Positions 1 through 6,641 of a stretch of DNA of 8,036 nt are shown one piece after another. This DNA comes from an uncultured Pseudodesulfovibrio sp. Its GTDB lineage: Bacteria; Desulfobacterota; Desulfovibrionia; Desulfovibrionales; Desulfovibrionaceae. Every line of letters starts with the position of its first letter. The first letter of the stretch is position 1. The notes beneath the pieces were generated by a model. It was not told the origin of the DNA. It saw only the letters and a list, made by a program, of their open reading frames with translations, and did no database searches. The stretch covers positions 1 to 8,036 of the forward strand of contig CAMYLL010000099.1 of NCBI GenBank assembly GCA_947259235.1, in the 5' to 3' direction. The position numbers and the translations under genes are program-made.

Positions 1-598
1 TTTCCGAACTGCGTGGATCGAGGCTGGCGATGGGTTCGTCTGCCAGGAAAACCTCAGGCTCCTGGGCCAGAGCGCGGGCAATGGCAACACGCTGCTGCTG
101 CCCGCCGGACAATGCATCAGCCCGGCGGTATGCCAGGTCCGCGATACCCACCTGCTGCAAACAGTGAAAGGCGAATTCCTTCTCCTGCTTGGAAAACTGC
201 CTGAATATGGAACTACACCGCTTCAGGGGACTGGAGTTGAATCGCAGACGACCAACCAGGACATTATCCAGAACAGTCAGTCGGCGAACCAAATTGAATT
301 GCTGGAAAATCATGCCCACCCGACGGCGGACTTGCTTGAGATGGGAACCGTTGACATTGGTGACGTCTTCACCAAACAGGGCCACCTGCCCACTGGTGGG
401 CTGGATGAGCCGATTCATGCAGCGGAGCATGGTTGATTTACCTGCACCAGACAAACCGATGACGACACAAAAATCGTTGGAATCCACGGCGACGGATACA
501 TCTTTCAGGGCGACGGTGCCATTGGGATATACCTTGCAAAGGTCGGTCACCTTGATCGCTTCTGTTTGGCATTTCTGGGCCATTCCTATGGTTTTCAT
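1..598 (-). CDS. phnC: Phosphonate ABC transporter ATP-binding protein PhnC (3' end missing)
   Basis: This is the ATPase of the phosphonate ABC importer; in this family PhnC works at the inner membrane with permease PhnE and periplasmic binding protein PhnD. The 199 codons visible hold Walker [10 protein letters not shown] (residues 48-56), a Q-loop at Q99-Q100, the signature LSGGQQQR (163-170) and Walker B VFLADE (183-188) followed by PIASLDP. The D-loop is reached just before the left window edge, so roughly the last quarter of a normal protein of about 260-280 residues is missing. The first ATG is chosen because AGGAGG lies 6 nt upstream (605-610); an in-frame ATG at 583 is a weaker alternative. 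It reads in the same direction as phnG-phnM but sits 157 nt after phnM, so it may have its own promoter as well as readthrough. General phosphate or amino-acid importer ATPases are related, but the context and motif wording favour PhnC. Confidence 0.93.
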   Translation of the reverse strand, partial: MKTIGMAQKCQTEAIKVTDLCKVYPNGTVALKDVSVAVDSNDFCVVIGLSGAGKSTMLRCMNRLIQPTSGQVALFGEDVTNVNGSHLKQVRRRVGMIFQQFNLVRRLTVLDNVLVGRLRFNSSPLKRCSSIFRQFSKQEKEFAFHCLQQVGIADLAYRRADALSGGQQQRVAIARALAQEPEVFLADEPIASLDPRSSE

Positions 599-755
599 TG
601 TCAGCCTCCTGGACTGTTTTTTGTGTCGTTTGCTTGAGGGAGGCACGGATGAAAGTGAAAGGTTCTCCCAGTGTGTAAGGACTACATCAGCCCTGCAACG
701 GCATTATTATGGACATGTAACGATTTTCAGTTATTTAAACGGCGCCCTGTAACAT
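599..755. other. Intergenic gap between phnM and phnC
   Basis: This 157-nt gap is the only long one on the minus strand; the other junctions are 1-9 nt or overlapping. Apart from the phnC ribosome binding site I see no coding sequence on either strand, no strong hairpin with a T-run that would end the phnM transcript, and no copy of the GTnTAnAC or CTAGACAA motifs found elsewhere in the window. The middle is AT-rich (about 700-740). It could hold a second promoter or an mRNA-processing site, but no promoter hexamers are convincing. Confidence 0.5.
605..610 (-). promoter_or_regulatory. Ribosome binding site of phnC
   Basis: A perfect AGGAGG on the minus strand sits 6 nt before the ATG at 598. 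It decides between that start and the in-frame ATG at 583, which has no such site. Confidence 0.8.
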
Positions 756-1916
756 TCAGGCAGCGCTTTTTGCAGGTATTTCAACATTCTTTGCAGTTCC
801 GACGGCCCAGGTCTGTAACACAGCGGGCAGAGACTCGATTTCCCTGACACGAACCATGTCTCCACGCAGGCCGGGGCGGATGTGACCGCGATCATTCAAG
901 CCGATGGCGTTGGCCGGATTGACGCTGATTTTGGCTATGGCTTCGCTCAGCGGCATGTCGAGTTTTCGATGCATGATGAAGGCCCCGGAGACGAGACTGC
1001 CGGGAACGTAATCGGACGACAGGATGTCCAGCAATCCGGCTTCGGCCAGATCCAACGCCGAGACATTGCCTGAATGCGAGCCGCCGCGAACCACGTTGGG
1101 GCCGCCCATGACGATATGAATTCCAGCCTCCCGTGCCAGGGAAGCTGCCGCCAGGGTTGTGGGAAATTCCGAGATGGCTATCTGCTCGGTCACGGCCTGC
1201 CGGATATGATCGGCAGTGGTGTCGTCATGGCTCGCCAGGGGAATGTTACGGCCATGACAAAGCGCGATGATGTGTGCTCGCTGGTCCACAGCACAATTTG
1301 CCTGCGTGGCGATCATACGCTGAGAAATTTCTGCAAACTCCTCGTCACTCCACCCTTTCTTGTAATATTGTCGGTATTTATCCGTGTCCGTAAACTGCCG
1401 CTGACCAGGAGTGTGGTCCATGAGCGAAACCAGCATCAGGACATCGTCGTCGATGTGAGGCATGAATACATCCATGACCTTGGGGTCGGAGTACTCACAG
1501 CGCAGGTGGAGTTTATGATCCGCCTTGAGGATGCCGGTGGAGCGTGCCTTGCGCAAAGCGCCCAAACTCATGTCCAGAATCTGCATCCGCTTGGGGCCGT
1601 CATGGTATTCGCCAAGGGAGACCGCATCCAGGACCGTGGTAATGCCAGCGCTGACCATGGTGGCGTCATGGGCCAGTGCCGAGGCGAGCGGGTCTGGCCA
1701 AAACACGCCGGGGCGTGGTTCGATTTCCTGTTCCAGGTTGTCGGTGTGCAGTTCAACAAATCCCGGCAGCAGGTAGTCGCCTTCAAGATCAATGGCACCG
1801 GTCGTATTGCACGGCCCCTGATCCACAGAATTGATGATGCCGTCCACCACCCGGACAGAGCCCTGGATGATCTCGTCCCTGAGGACGATACGAGCGTTTT
1901 TTATGACACAATTCAT
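756..1916 (-). CDS. phnM: Alpha-D-ribose 1-methylphosphonate 5-triphosphate diphosphatase PhnM
   Basis: PhnM is a metal-dependent amidohydrolase-fold enzyme that removes pyrophosphate from ribose 1-phosphonate 5-triphosphate, making the 5-phosphate that PhnJ cleaves. The product has 386 residues (about 378 in E. coli). Landmarks in order are the metal-binding ELHTDN (55-60, H57 and D59), a second block HLRCE (137-141), LVSLMDHTPGQRQF (162-175), ASHDD (228-232, H230), MGGPNVVRGGSHSGN (270-284) and LLDILSSDY (295-303, D302). All are recognisable PhnM blocks rather than generic dihydroorotase ones. The ATG lies 2 nt after the phnL stop; an AAGGAGG inside the end of phnL serves as ribosome binding site with a slightly long 10-nt spacing. 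It is the last gene of the tightly packed run. No defect is seen. Confidence 0.96.
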   Translation of the reverse strand: MNCVIKNARIVLRDEIIQGSVRVVDGIINSVDQGPCNTTGAIDLEGDYLLPGFVELHTDNLEQEIEPRPGVFWPDPLASALAHDATMVSAGITTVLDAVSLGEYHDGPKRMQILDMSLGALRKARSTGILKADHKLHLRCEYSDPKVMDVFMPHIDDDVLMLVSLMDHTPGQRQFTDTDKYRQYYKKGWSDEEFAEISQRMIATQANCAVDQRAHIIALCHGRNIPLASHDDTTADHIRQAVTEQIAISEFPTTLAAASLAREAGIHIVMGGPNVVRGGSHSGNVSALDLAEAGLLDILSSDYVPGSLVSGAFIMHRKLDMPLSEAIAKISVNPANAIGLNDRGHIRPGLRGDMVRVREIESLPAVLQTWAVGTAKNVEIPAKSAA

Positions 1917-1918
1917 GA

Positions 1919-2617
1919 TTATGCAGCCTCCTTGAAACTGCGCATTTCAAACAATTTGTCAGAAACTTCGTCGCGAACTTCCTCATCATGGAAAATCCCG
2001 ACAACGGCAGTGCCGCGCGCCTTGGCTTCCTTGATCAGCTTGACCACCACCTGGCAATTGCCCGCATCCAGAGATGCGGTGGGTTCGTCCAGAAGCAAAA
2101 TGGGATATTCAACGCTGAAGCCACGGGCGATGTTCACCCGCTGTTGTTCGCCGCCGGAAAAAGTGGCAGGCGGCAGGGACCACAAAGTCGGGGGGATATT
2201 GAGACGCTTGAGAAGAAAGGCGGCCCGGTCACAGGCCATGGCCTGATCACCGGTCAGGGAAAACAGCGGTTCGGCAACCACGTCCAAGGCACTGACTCGC
2301 GGCACGACCCGCAGGAACTGGCTGACGTAGCCCATGGTACGATTGCGGATGTCGAGGATTTCACGCGGGGTGGCCGTGAGGATATCCACGGTCTCGCCAT
2401 CGTGCAGGATATCGATGGAACCGGATTGGGGCTTGTAGTTGCCGTACAGGGAACAGATCAGGGACGATTTGCCTGAGCCGGACTCCCCGGCAAGAGCCAC
2501 GCACTCTCCGGCCTTCACTTCCAGATTGAGATCGGAAAAGACACCGATGGAAGTGCCGCCCTGGGTGTGCAGGGTAAAAGTCTTGTTGAGGTCTTTAACT
2601 GATATTCTGACGGACAT
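1919..2617 (-). CDS. phnL: C-P lyase ABC-type ATPase PhnL
   Basis: PhnL is a cytoplasmic ABC-type ATPase of the C-P lyase machinery, not a transporter. With PhnG, PhnH and PhnI it is needed in vitro to displace adenine from ATP and form ribose 1-phosphonate 5-triphosphate. The 232 residues (about 226 in E. coli) show Walker A GESGSGKS (44-51), Q-loop Q100 in [11 protein letters not shown], signature FSGGEQQR (153-160), Walker B ILLLDE (173-178) then PTASLDA, and switch histidine H210 in VGIFHDE. The SQFLRVVPR and VGIFHDE wording separates PhnL from PhnK. A ribosome binding site AGGAG lies 6 nt upstream of the ATG. The gene starts 9 nt after phnK and ends 2 nt before phnM. Confidence 0.96.
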   Translation of the reverse strand: MSVRISVKDLNKTFTLHTQGGTSIGVFSDLNLEVKAGECVALAGESGSGKSSLICSLYGNYKPQSGSIDILHDGETVDILTATPREILDIRNRTMGYVSQFLRVVPRVSALDVVAEPLFSLTGDQAMACDRAAFLLKRLNIPPTLWSLPPATFSGGEQQRVNIARGFSVEYPILLLDEPTASLDAGNCQVVVKLIKEAKARGTAVVGIFHDEEVRDEVSDKLFEMRSFKEAA

Positions 2618-2626
2618 TTGCTTCTC

Positions 2627-3409
2627 CTAGGCTTGCAAAATGGATGAAACCAAGAGCTGGGTGTACGGGTGTTGCGGATCGTCAAGAACCTGATCGGTCA
2701 ACCCGCTTTCCACTACTTGGCCGCCTTTCATGACCATCAGCCGGTGGGCCAAAAGGCGGGCCACGGCCAAATCGTGAGTGACGATGATGACTGAGAGACC
2801 GAGCCGGGCAACCAAGTTTCGGAGCAGGTCGAGGAGTCGTGCCTGTACCGAGACATCGAGGCCGCCGGTGGGTTCGTCCATGAAAATGACACGGGGTTCG
2901 GTCACCAGGTTGCAGGCGATCTGGAGACGCTGCTGCATACCGCCGGAAAAGGTTTTGGGGAAATGATCGATGCGGTCGGCATTGATCTCCACTTCGCCCA
3001 GCCAATCGATGGCCTTGGAACGGATGTTGCCGTAATGGCGTGCGCCGGTGCCCATAAGCCGTTCACCCAGATTGGCTCCGGCAGTGACGCCCAGGCGCAA
3101 CCCGTCGCGCGGATTCTGGTGAACAATGCCCCATTCCGTGCGCATGAGCTTGCGGCGTACCGGTTCCAGGGCGCTGTGAATATCCACCGGACCGAACTCG
3201 CGGGACACATAGCTGACATCCCCTTCGGACGGTTGTAGCCTGCCGGAAAGGCAACTCAGAAGCGTGGATTTGCCCGATCCAGACTCTCCCACGATGCCCA
3301 TGACCTCGCCCGGCCACAGGTCGAAGCTGACATCCTTGCAGCCGATCATGTCGCCGTAATATTTGGTCAGCCCTTGTGCGCTGACTAATGGTTTGGAATT
3401 ATCTTGCAT
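2627..3409 (-). CDS. phnK: C-P lyase ABC-type ATPase PhnK
   Basis: PhnK is a soluble ABC-type ATPase that docks on PhnJ in the E. coli C-P lyase core complex. It resembles oligopeptide-transporter ATPases but acts in the lyase. The 260 residues (about 252 in E. coli) include SFDLWPGEV, Walker A GESGSGKS (41-48), Q-loop H97-Q98 in WGIVHQNPRDGLR, GERLMGTGARHYG (115-127), signature FSGGMQQR (154-161), Walker B VIFMDE (174-179) then PTGGLDVSVQARLLDLL, switch H212 in IVTHD, and a family-typical tail HPYTQLLVSS near the C-terminus. The blocks GERLM-TGARHYG and VVESGLTD are PhnK hallmarks and rule out an Opp/Dpp ATPase. The start follows the phnJ stop by 8 nt, with GAGGA placed 4 nt before the ATG. 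Confidence 0.96.
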   Translation of the reverse strand: MQDNSKPLVSAQGLTKYYGDMIGCKDVSFDLWPGEVMGIVGESGSGKSTLLSCLSGRLQPSEGDVSYVSREFGPVDIHSALEPVRRKLMRTEWGIVHQNPRDGLRLGVTAGANLGERLMGTGARHYGNIRSKAIDWLGEVEINADRIDHFPKTFSGGMQQRLQIACNLVTEPRVIFMDEPTGGLDVSVQARLLDLLRNLVARLGLSVIIVTHDLAVARLLAHRLMVMKGGQVVESGLTDQVLDDPQHPYTQLLVSSILQA

Positions 3410-3417
3410 TGTATCCT

Positions 3418-4371
3418 CTATGCGGCCTTCGGGCCGGTTCCCTTGAGTTCGCTGATGTCTTCCCGGGCTGCCATGGGACCACGGTGTCCCTCCTGTTGCC
3501 GGGTGGTGCAGTAGTCGGTGTCGGAGCAGACAAACATCCGTTCCCCCTGGTCATTAAGAATAACCTCGTCCAGATAGCTGTCTTTGGCTCCGCACAGACC
3601 GCAGCAGTCGTCCCATGTTTCCACGGAAAACGGGTGGTCCTCGAAATCGAGACTCTTGACCTCGGTATACGGCGGCACTGCATAAATGCGTTTTTCACGG
3701 CCAGCGCCGAAGATGTGCAGAGCCGGGCTCATGTCGAGCTTGGGGTTGTCAAATTTCGGGATGGGCGACGGGCTCATGATGTAGCGATCGTCCACCTTCA
3801 CCGGGTACATGAAGTTGGTGGCAATGCGGCCATGGCGCGCAATATCCTCATAAAGTTGGACATGCATGACGCCATACTCTTCCAGGGCGTGCATCTTTCG
3901 CGTTTCGGTCTCGCGGGCCTCGATCCACCTGAGCGGCTCGGGGATGGGAACCTGATAGACCATGATCTGCCCATCCGTGAGCGGCGTCTCCGGTATCCGG
4001 TGCCGGGTCTGTATGACGCTGGCCTCGGTGGTCTTTTCCGTGGTTTCGACACCGGTAACGCGTGCAAAGAACTTGCGGATGGAAACCGCATTGGTGGTGT
4101 CATCCGCGCCCTGGTCAATAACCTTGAACACATCATCCGAACCAAGGATGCTGGCGGAGAGTTGGATGCCGCCGGTTCCCCAGCCATACGGCATGGGCAT
4201 CTCGCGACCGGCAAAAGGCACCTGATAGCCCGGAATGGCAACTGCCTTGAGGATGGCCCTTCGGATCATCCGCTTGGTCTGCTCATCCAGATATCCGTAG
4301 TTGTATCCCGTGTCCTCGGTCTCCCGGGGCGTATTCTCGGTACCCGCGGCGGATTCCTTTATGAAACTCAT
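3418..4371 (-). CDS. phnJ: Alpha-D-ribose 1-methylphosphonate 5-phosphate C-P lyase PhnJ (radical SAM)
   Basis: PhnJ breaks the carbon-phosphorus bond of ribose 1-phosphonate 5-phosphate by radical SAM chemistry, giving 5-phosphoribose 1,2-cyclic phosphate and the alkane (methane from methylphosphonate). The Fe-S ligands and active-site cysteine are all present: C257, C260 and C282, and the thiyl-radical cysteine C288 in FVCSDTDYC. G48 in AIPGYQVPF matches the glycine proposed as a glycyl radical. All five lie exactly 16 residues after their E. coli positions (241, 244, 266, 272 and 32), so no net indel separates them. The protein has 317 residues against 281 in E. coli: 16 extra at the N-terminus and about 20 extra at the C-terminus. 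An additional cysteine, C256, precedes the first ligand. Its ATG overlaps the phnI stop by 4 nt (ATGA), implying translational coupling. Confidence 0.97.
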   Translation of the reverse strand: MSFIKESAAGTENTPRETEDTGYNYGYLDEQTKRMIRRAILKAVAIPGYQVPFAGREMPMPYGWGTGGIQLSASILGSDDVFKVIDQGADDTTNAVSIRKFFARVTGVETTEKTTEASVIQTRHRIPETPLTDGQIMVYQVPIPEPLRWIEARETETRKMHALEEYGVMHVQLYEDIARHGRIATNFMYPVKVDDRYIMSPSPIPKFDNPKLDMSPALHIFGAGREKRIYAVPPYTEVKSLDFEDHPFSVETWDDCCGLCGAKDSYLDEVILNDQGERMFVCSDTDYCTTRQQEGHRGPMAAREDISELKGTGPKAA

Positions 4372-5468
4372 GCGGCTTCCTCGCTGTTATCAGCCTGTTG
4401 TTTTTTCAGGATTTCCTCACGCATGCCCCGGACCATGACCAGATCGGCCTGGAAGTCGACATAGTGGGGTAACTTGAGGTGCTGCACAAAGCCCTGCGCC
4501 TCAACATTGTCGCTGTGGTAAAGGACGAATTCCTCATCCTGGGCCGGTGCCTCGATTTCCTCGCCCAATTCCCGGGCCTGGAGCGCCCTGTCCACCAGGG
4601 ACATGGCCATGACCTTGCGCTCGTTGTATCCGAACGACAGGCCGTAACCGCGGGTGAATCTGGGCAGTTCTGACTTGGACCCCTTGAAACTCGTGACCAT
4701 CTCGCATTCGGACAGGGTGATGTCGCCGATCTCGATTTCGAATCCGAGTTCTTCGGGTGCGATGGATACGGCAACCTCGCCCATGCGTATCTCTCCGGCA
4801 AAGGGATGGTTGTCGCCGAATCCACGCTGACTTGAATAGCCAAGGGCCAGAAGGAAGCCTTCGTCGCCCCGAGCCAGGTTCTGCAAACGGAGATCCCGGT
4901 CAGCCGGAAAGGTCATGGGATCACGGGTGATGTCGCCCACAGGATCGTCATCATCGACGACAACGTCTTCCACCAATCCTTCACTCTCAAGGAGGTCCAT
5001 GACCCGGGCAATGCCGTTATCCCCTACCTGTTCATCATGCGCTGCAGGTTCCACCGATGACTCGGCAGCCAGTTTGAAGTCGAGAAGGCGGTGGGTGTAA
5101 TCAAAGGTGGGTCCGAGCATCTGACCGCCCGGAATATCCTTGAAGGTGGCGGAAATGCGCCGACGCACATGCATGGCCGTGGTATCGACCGGCTCGGTCG
5201 TATATAGCCTGGGCAAGGTGGTGCGGTAGGCACGAAGCAGGAAGATCGCCTCCACCAGATCGCCTCTTGATTGCTTGATGGCCAAGGCAGCCAGTTCGGG
5301 GTCGTACAATGAGCCTTCACTCATGACCCGGTCCACAGCCAGCCGCATCTGCTGAAGGATCTGTTCAACAGATAACTCCGGGACAGCGAGGTCGCCTCGC
5401 CGCTCCTCTGCCATGAGCCGATGGGCGTTTTCGATGGCCTTTTCGCCACCTTTGACAGCTACGTACAC
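4368..5468 (-). CDS. phnI: C-P lyase core subunit PhnI (GTG start)
   Basis: PhnI is the core subunit of the PhnG2H2I2J2 complex. It carries the nucleosidase-like activity that, with PhnG, PhnH and PhnL, swaps adenine of ATP for phosphonate at ribose C1. The 366 residues include YVAVKGGEKAIENAH at the start, LAVDRVMSEG, EAIFLLRAYRTTLPRL, DIPGGQMLGPTFDYTHRLLDF, RGDEGFLLALGYSSQRGFG, NHPFAGEIR and AQDEEFVLYHSDNVEAQGF. H330 and H335 in HLKLPH match the E. coli pair (328/333, from memory) reported at a metal site. The frame is open for 47 further codons back to an ATG at 5609, but that stretch is antisense-like sequence over phnH and matches nothing in the family. GTG at 5468 reproduces the E. coli N-terminus exactly, lies 1 nt after the phnH stop and has AGGTGG upstream. 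Confidence 0.95.
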   Translation of the reverse strand: MYVAVKGGEKAIENAHRLMAEERRGDLAVPELSVEQILQQMRLAVDRVMSEGSLYDPELAALAIKQSRGDLVEAIFLLRAYRTTLPRLYTTEPVDTTAMHVRRRISATFKDIPGGQMLGPTFDYTHRLLDFKLAAESSVEPAAHDEQVGDNGIARVMDLLESEGLVEDVVVDDDDPVGDITRDPMTFPADRDLRLQNLARGDEGFLLALGYSSQRGFGDNHPFAGEIRMGEVAVSIAPEELGFEIEIGDITLSECEMVTSFKGSKSELPRFTRGYGLSFGYNERKVMAMSLVDRALQARELGEEIEAPAQDEEFVLYHSDNVEAQGFVQHLKLPHYVDFQADLVMVRGMREEILKKQQADNSEEAA

Positions 5469-5484
5469 GTTATATCCCCACCTG
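5469..5484 (-). promoter_or_regulatory. Ribosome binding site and start context of phnI
   Basis: On the minus strand AGGTGGGG lies about 7-9 nt before the GTG at 5468, overlapping the last codons of phnH. With the E. coli-like N-terminus (YVAVKGGEK) this decides the GTG start and makes translation of phnI probably coupled to phnH. Confidence 0.65.
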
Positions 5485-6069
5485 AACCGTTCTCGGAAGC
5501 GAGACGATTTCCGTTTGAGTTGCCAGGATGACATCCACTCCGAGCGGGAACTGGCGGTTGTTGTGTTGGAGGAACTGCCAGAAACTCGTGTCCAGCCCTT
5601 CAATGCCAATCTGAACTTGTCCGTTGATGCCGGGACCGGTCAGTAGAACGCCGCTGCCCACCTGTATGTCTTTGACCTGGATGATCAGAGTGGCCGAGCG
5701 ATCGGGATATTCAATGTCGCCCATGTTGAACTCGGAAAGATCGGGCAAGTCGTTGCCGTCGAGAATGAGACCGAAGGCTCCCCTGTCCTGTTTTCTGACG
5801 ACGGGGCACCCGCAATGGAATCGAAGGTATGTCTGAATGTCGTTGGGGGTATTCTTGCCGATCCACAACGGCGTATCCATATCCACCAGCGTCAAGCAGA
5901 CTGCGGCTGCCGCCGGATGGAGGTTCTCAGGCGGGTTGGGCCAGTTGCCCAGGGCGGTCACGGAGCCGGGTTGGGACATGGTCAGCAGGATGGCTCTGAA
6001 AATACGCTGATTGTCGTGGGCCGGGTATCTTTCATTTCCAGCAGTCATGTTTATTGCGTGTCCTTGCAT
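5470..6069 (-). CDS. phnH: C-P lyase core subunit PhnH
   Basis: PhnH is the homodimeric, PLP-transferase-like but cofactor-free subunit of the PhnGHIJ core. It is needed to form ribose 1-phosphonate 5-triphosphate, though its exact chemistry is unclear. The 199 residues carry the recognisable blocks QRIFRAILLTMSQPG near the N-terminus, AAAVCLTLVDMDTPLWI, YLRFHCGCPVV, SATLIIQV, LLTGPGI and FPLGVDVIL followed by a SLPRT end. Two starts are possible. The ATG at 6069 has GGGAG 4 nt before it, 8 nt after the phnG stop. An ATG at 6048 would give 192 residues, closer to the 194 of E. coli, but its AAGGA is 12 nt away. I keep the upstream one on ribosome-binding-site spacing, with modest confidence. 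The gene ends 1 nt before the phnI GTG. Confidence 0.94.
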   Translation of the reverse strand: MQGHAINMTAGNERYPAHDNQRIFRAILLTMSQPGSVTALGNWPNPPENLHPAAAAVCLTLVDMDTPLWIGKNTPNDIQTYLRFHCGCPVVRKQDRGAFGLILDGNDLPDLSEFNMGDIEYPDRSATLIIQVKDIQVGSGVLLTGPGINGQVQIGIEGLDTSFWQFLQHNNRQFPLGVDVILATQTEIVSLPRTVQVGI

Positions 6070-6077
6070 GATACTCC

Positions 6078-6557
6078 CTAGTCTTCGCCGCGAACCATGG
6101 TAAAGAAATTGACCTTGGTCGCGGCTGTTTTTGCTGAGTCGGTTTGACGTTTTTCGACCTGAATCGCGTGCAACGGTTCAATGACGCTTTCAGTGAGAAC
6201 CGGACCGTTGCCCGGTGCTTGGAGCATGGCGTCGAAGAGGGCAGCGAGTTCCGCGTGCCGCTTATTTCTCCCGGTCACGTATCCATGGCCCACGAGTCCA
6301 TCCTCCAGTCGGATGGAGCACCGCGAAATCGTCATCTCGCCAAGATTGAACCGATCACCTTTGGCATCCGCCCGACCACGGACCATGGCCATGCCGATTT
6401 CCGGCGGACGCAGGTGCATATATTTCGGTGCGGCTTCGAGTTCGCTGAGAGCCTGTTCCAATTGAGAGGCTTCAGCGCGCGCAAGAACACTCATCCAGTG
6501 TTTTCTGGCCTGAATATTCTCGTTGTTGGAATCAAACGCGTTGCTGTCGAGTGTCAT
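6078..6557 (-). CDS. phnG: C-P lyase core subunit PhnG
   Basis: PhnG is the small subunit that binds PhnI in the C-P lyase core and is required for the first, ATP-consuming step. The 159 residues (about 150 in E. coli) match at both ends: RKHWMSVLARA (18-28) against E. coli RQHWMSVLAHS, and VNFFTMVRGED as the last 11 residues against VDFFTMVRGDN. The middle has GRNKRHAELAALFDAML, where E. coli has GRDKQHAERCALIDALM. The extra length is a short polar, asparagine-rich N-terminus (DSNAFDSNNEN). The ATG at 6557 has AAAGGA about 10 nt upstream, a loose spacing. This is the first gene of the operon, divergent from phnF and separated from it by an 84-nt control region. Confidence 0.95.
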   Translation of the reverse strand: MTLDSNAFDSNNENIQARKHWMSVLARAEASQLEQALSELEAAPKYMHLRPPEIGMAMVRGRADAKGDRFNLGEMTISRCSIRLEDGLVGHGYVTGRNKRHAELAALFDAMLQAPGNGPVLTESVIEPLHAIQVEKRQTDSAKTAATKVNFFTMVRGED

Positions 6558-6578
6558 TTCTGTGAAATCCTTTCAGGC

Positions 6579-6588
6579 TGTCTAGACA
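6579..6588. promoter_or_regulatory. Candidate PhnF operator, palindrome TGTCTAGACA
   Basis: This perfect 10-bp palindrome contains GTCTAGAC, which fits the GT-n-TA-n-AC operator pattern described for the HutC subfamily of GntR regulators, to which PhnF belongs. It lies 22 nt upstream of the phnG ATG, where bound repressor would block the operon. Binding by PhnF is inferred from motif and position. Confidence 0.6.
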
Positions 6589-6598
6589 ACTGCAGTTG
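6587..6598. repeat. Perfect 12-bp palindrome CAACTGCAGTTG
   Basis: The sequence equals its own reverse complement and shares 2 bp with the TGTCTAGACA palindrome. Allowing one mismatched pair, the symmetry extends to 6585-6600. It may be a second operator half or a site for another regulator; no known motif is recognised. Confidence 0.5.
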
Positions 6599-6601
6599 CC
6601 T

Positions 6602-6619
6602 GTGGTTTCAAGTGGTTTC
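6602..6619 (+). repeat. Tandem 8-bp direct repeat GTGGTTTC
   Basis: GTGGTTTC occurs at 6602-6609 and 6612-6619, separated by AA. The 10-bp period puts both copies on the same face of the helix, as in many activator or repressor sites. It lies just upstream of the phnF ribosome binding site. It does not match the 11-bp period or the CTGTCAT unit of a Pho box. Function unknown. Confidence 0.4.
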
Positions 6620-6641
6620 CGTCTGGAAAATGGAGGTGCAG

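Larger units (their letters stand above)
6558..6641. promoter_or_regulatory. Divergent phnG/phnF control region
   Basis: This 84-nt spacer must hold the promoters of the phnG operon (minus strand) and phnF (plus strand). A possible minus-strand promoter has TTGAAA (6611-6606) and, 17 nt on, the poor -10 TGTCTA (6588-6583), which coincides with the candidate operator. The -10 matches consensus badly, so this is tentative. No plus-strand promoter is convincing. The spacer is crowded with symmetry: two abutting palindromes, a flanking CAGGC/GCCTG inverted pair (6574-6578 and 6598-6602) and a tandem 8-bp repeat, all listed separately. Confidence 0.6.

Noticed and set aside
189..752. Plus-strand open frame of 187 codons at the left end
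   Set aside because: It mostly covers the minus-strand phnC reading frame, whose Walker A, signature and Walker B motifs are all intact.
1074..2246. Long plus-strand open frame of 390 codons
   Set aside because: It is antisense to phnM and phnL, which have complete family motifs; the translated product shows no recognisable domain.
3388..4464. Long plus-strand open frame of 358 codons
   Set aside because: It is a shadow of phnJ on the opposite strand; PhnJ has all catalytic cysteines, while this product looks like no protein family.
6144..6641. Plus-strand open frame running into phnF, as if PhnF had a 166-residue N-terminal domain
   Set aside because: It lies opposite phnG and the control region, has no domain-like sequence, and PhnF has a good start at 6642 with GGAGG 5 nt upstream giving the normal family length.
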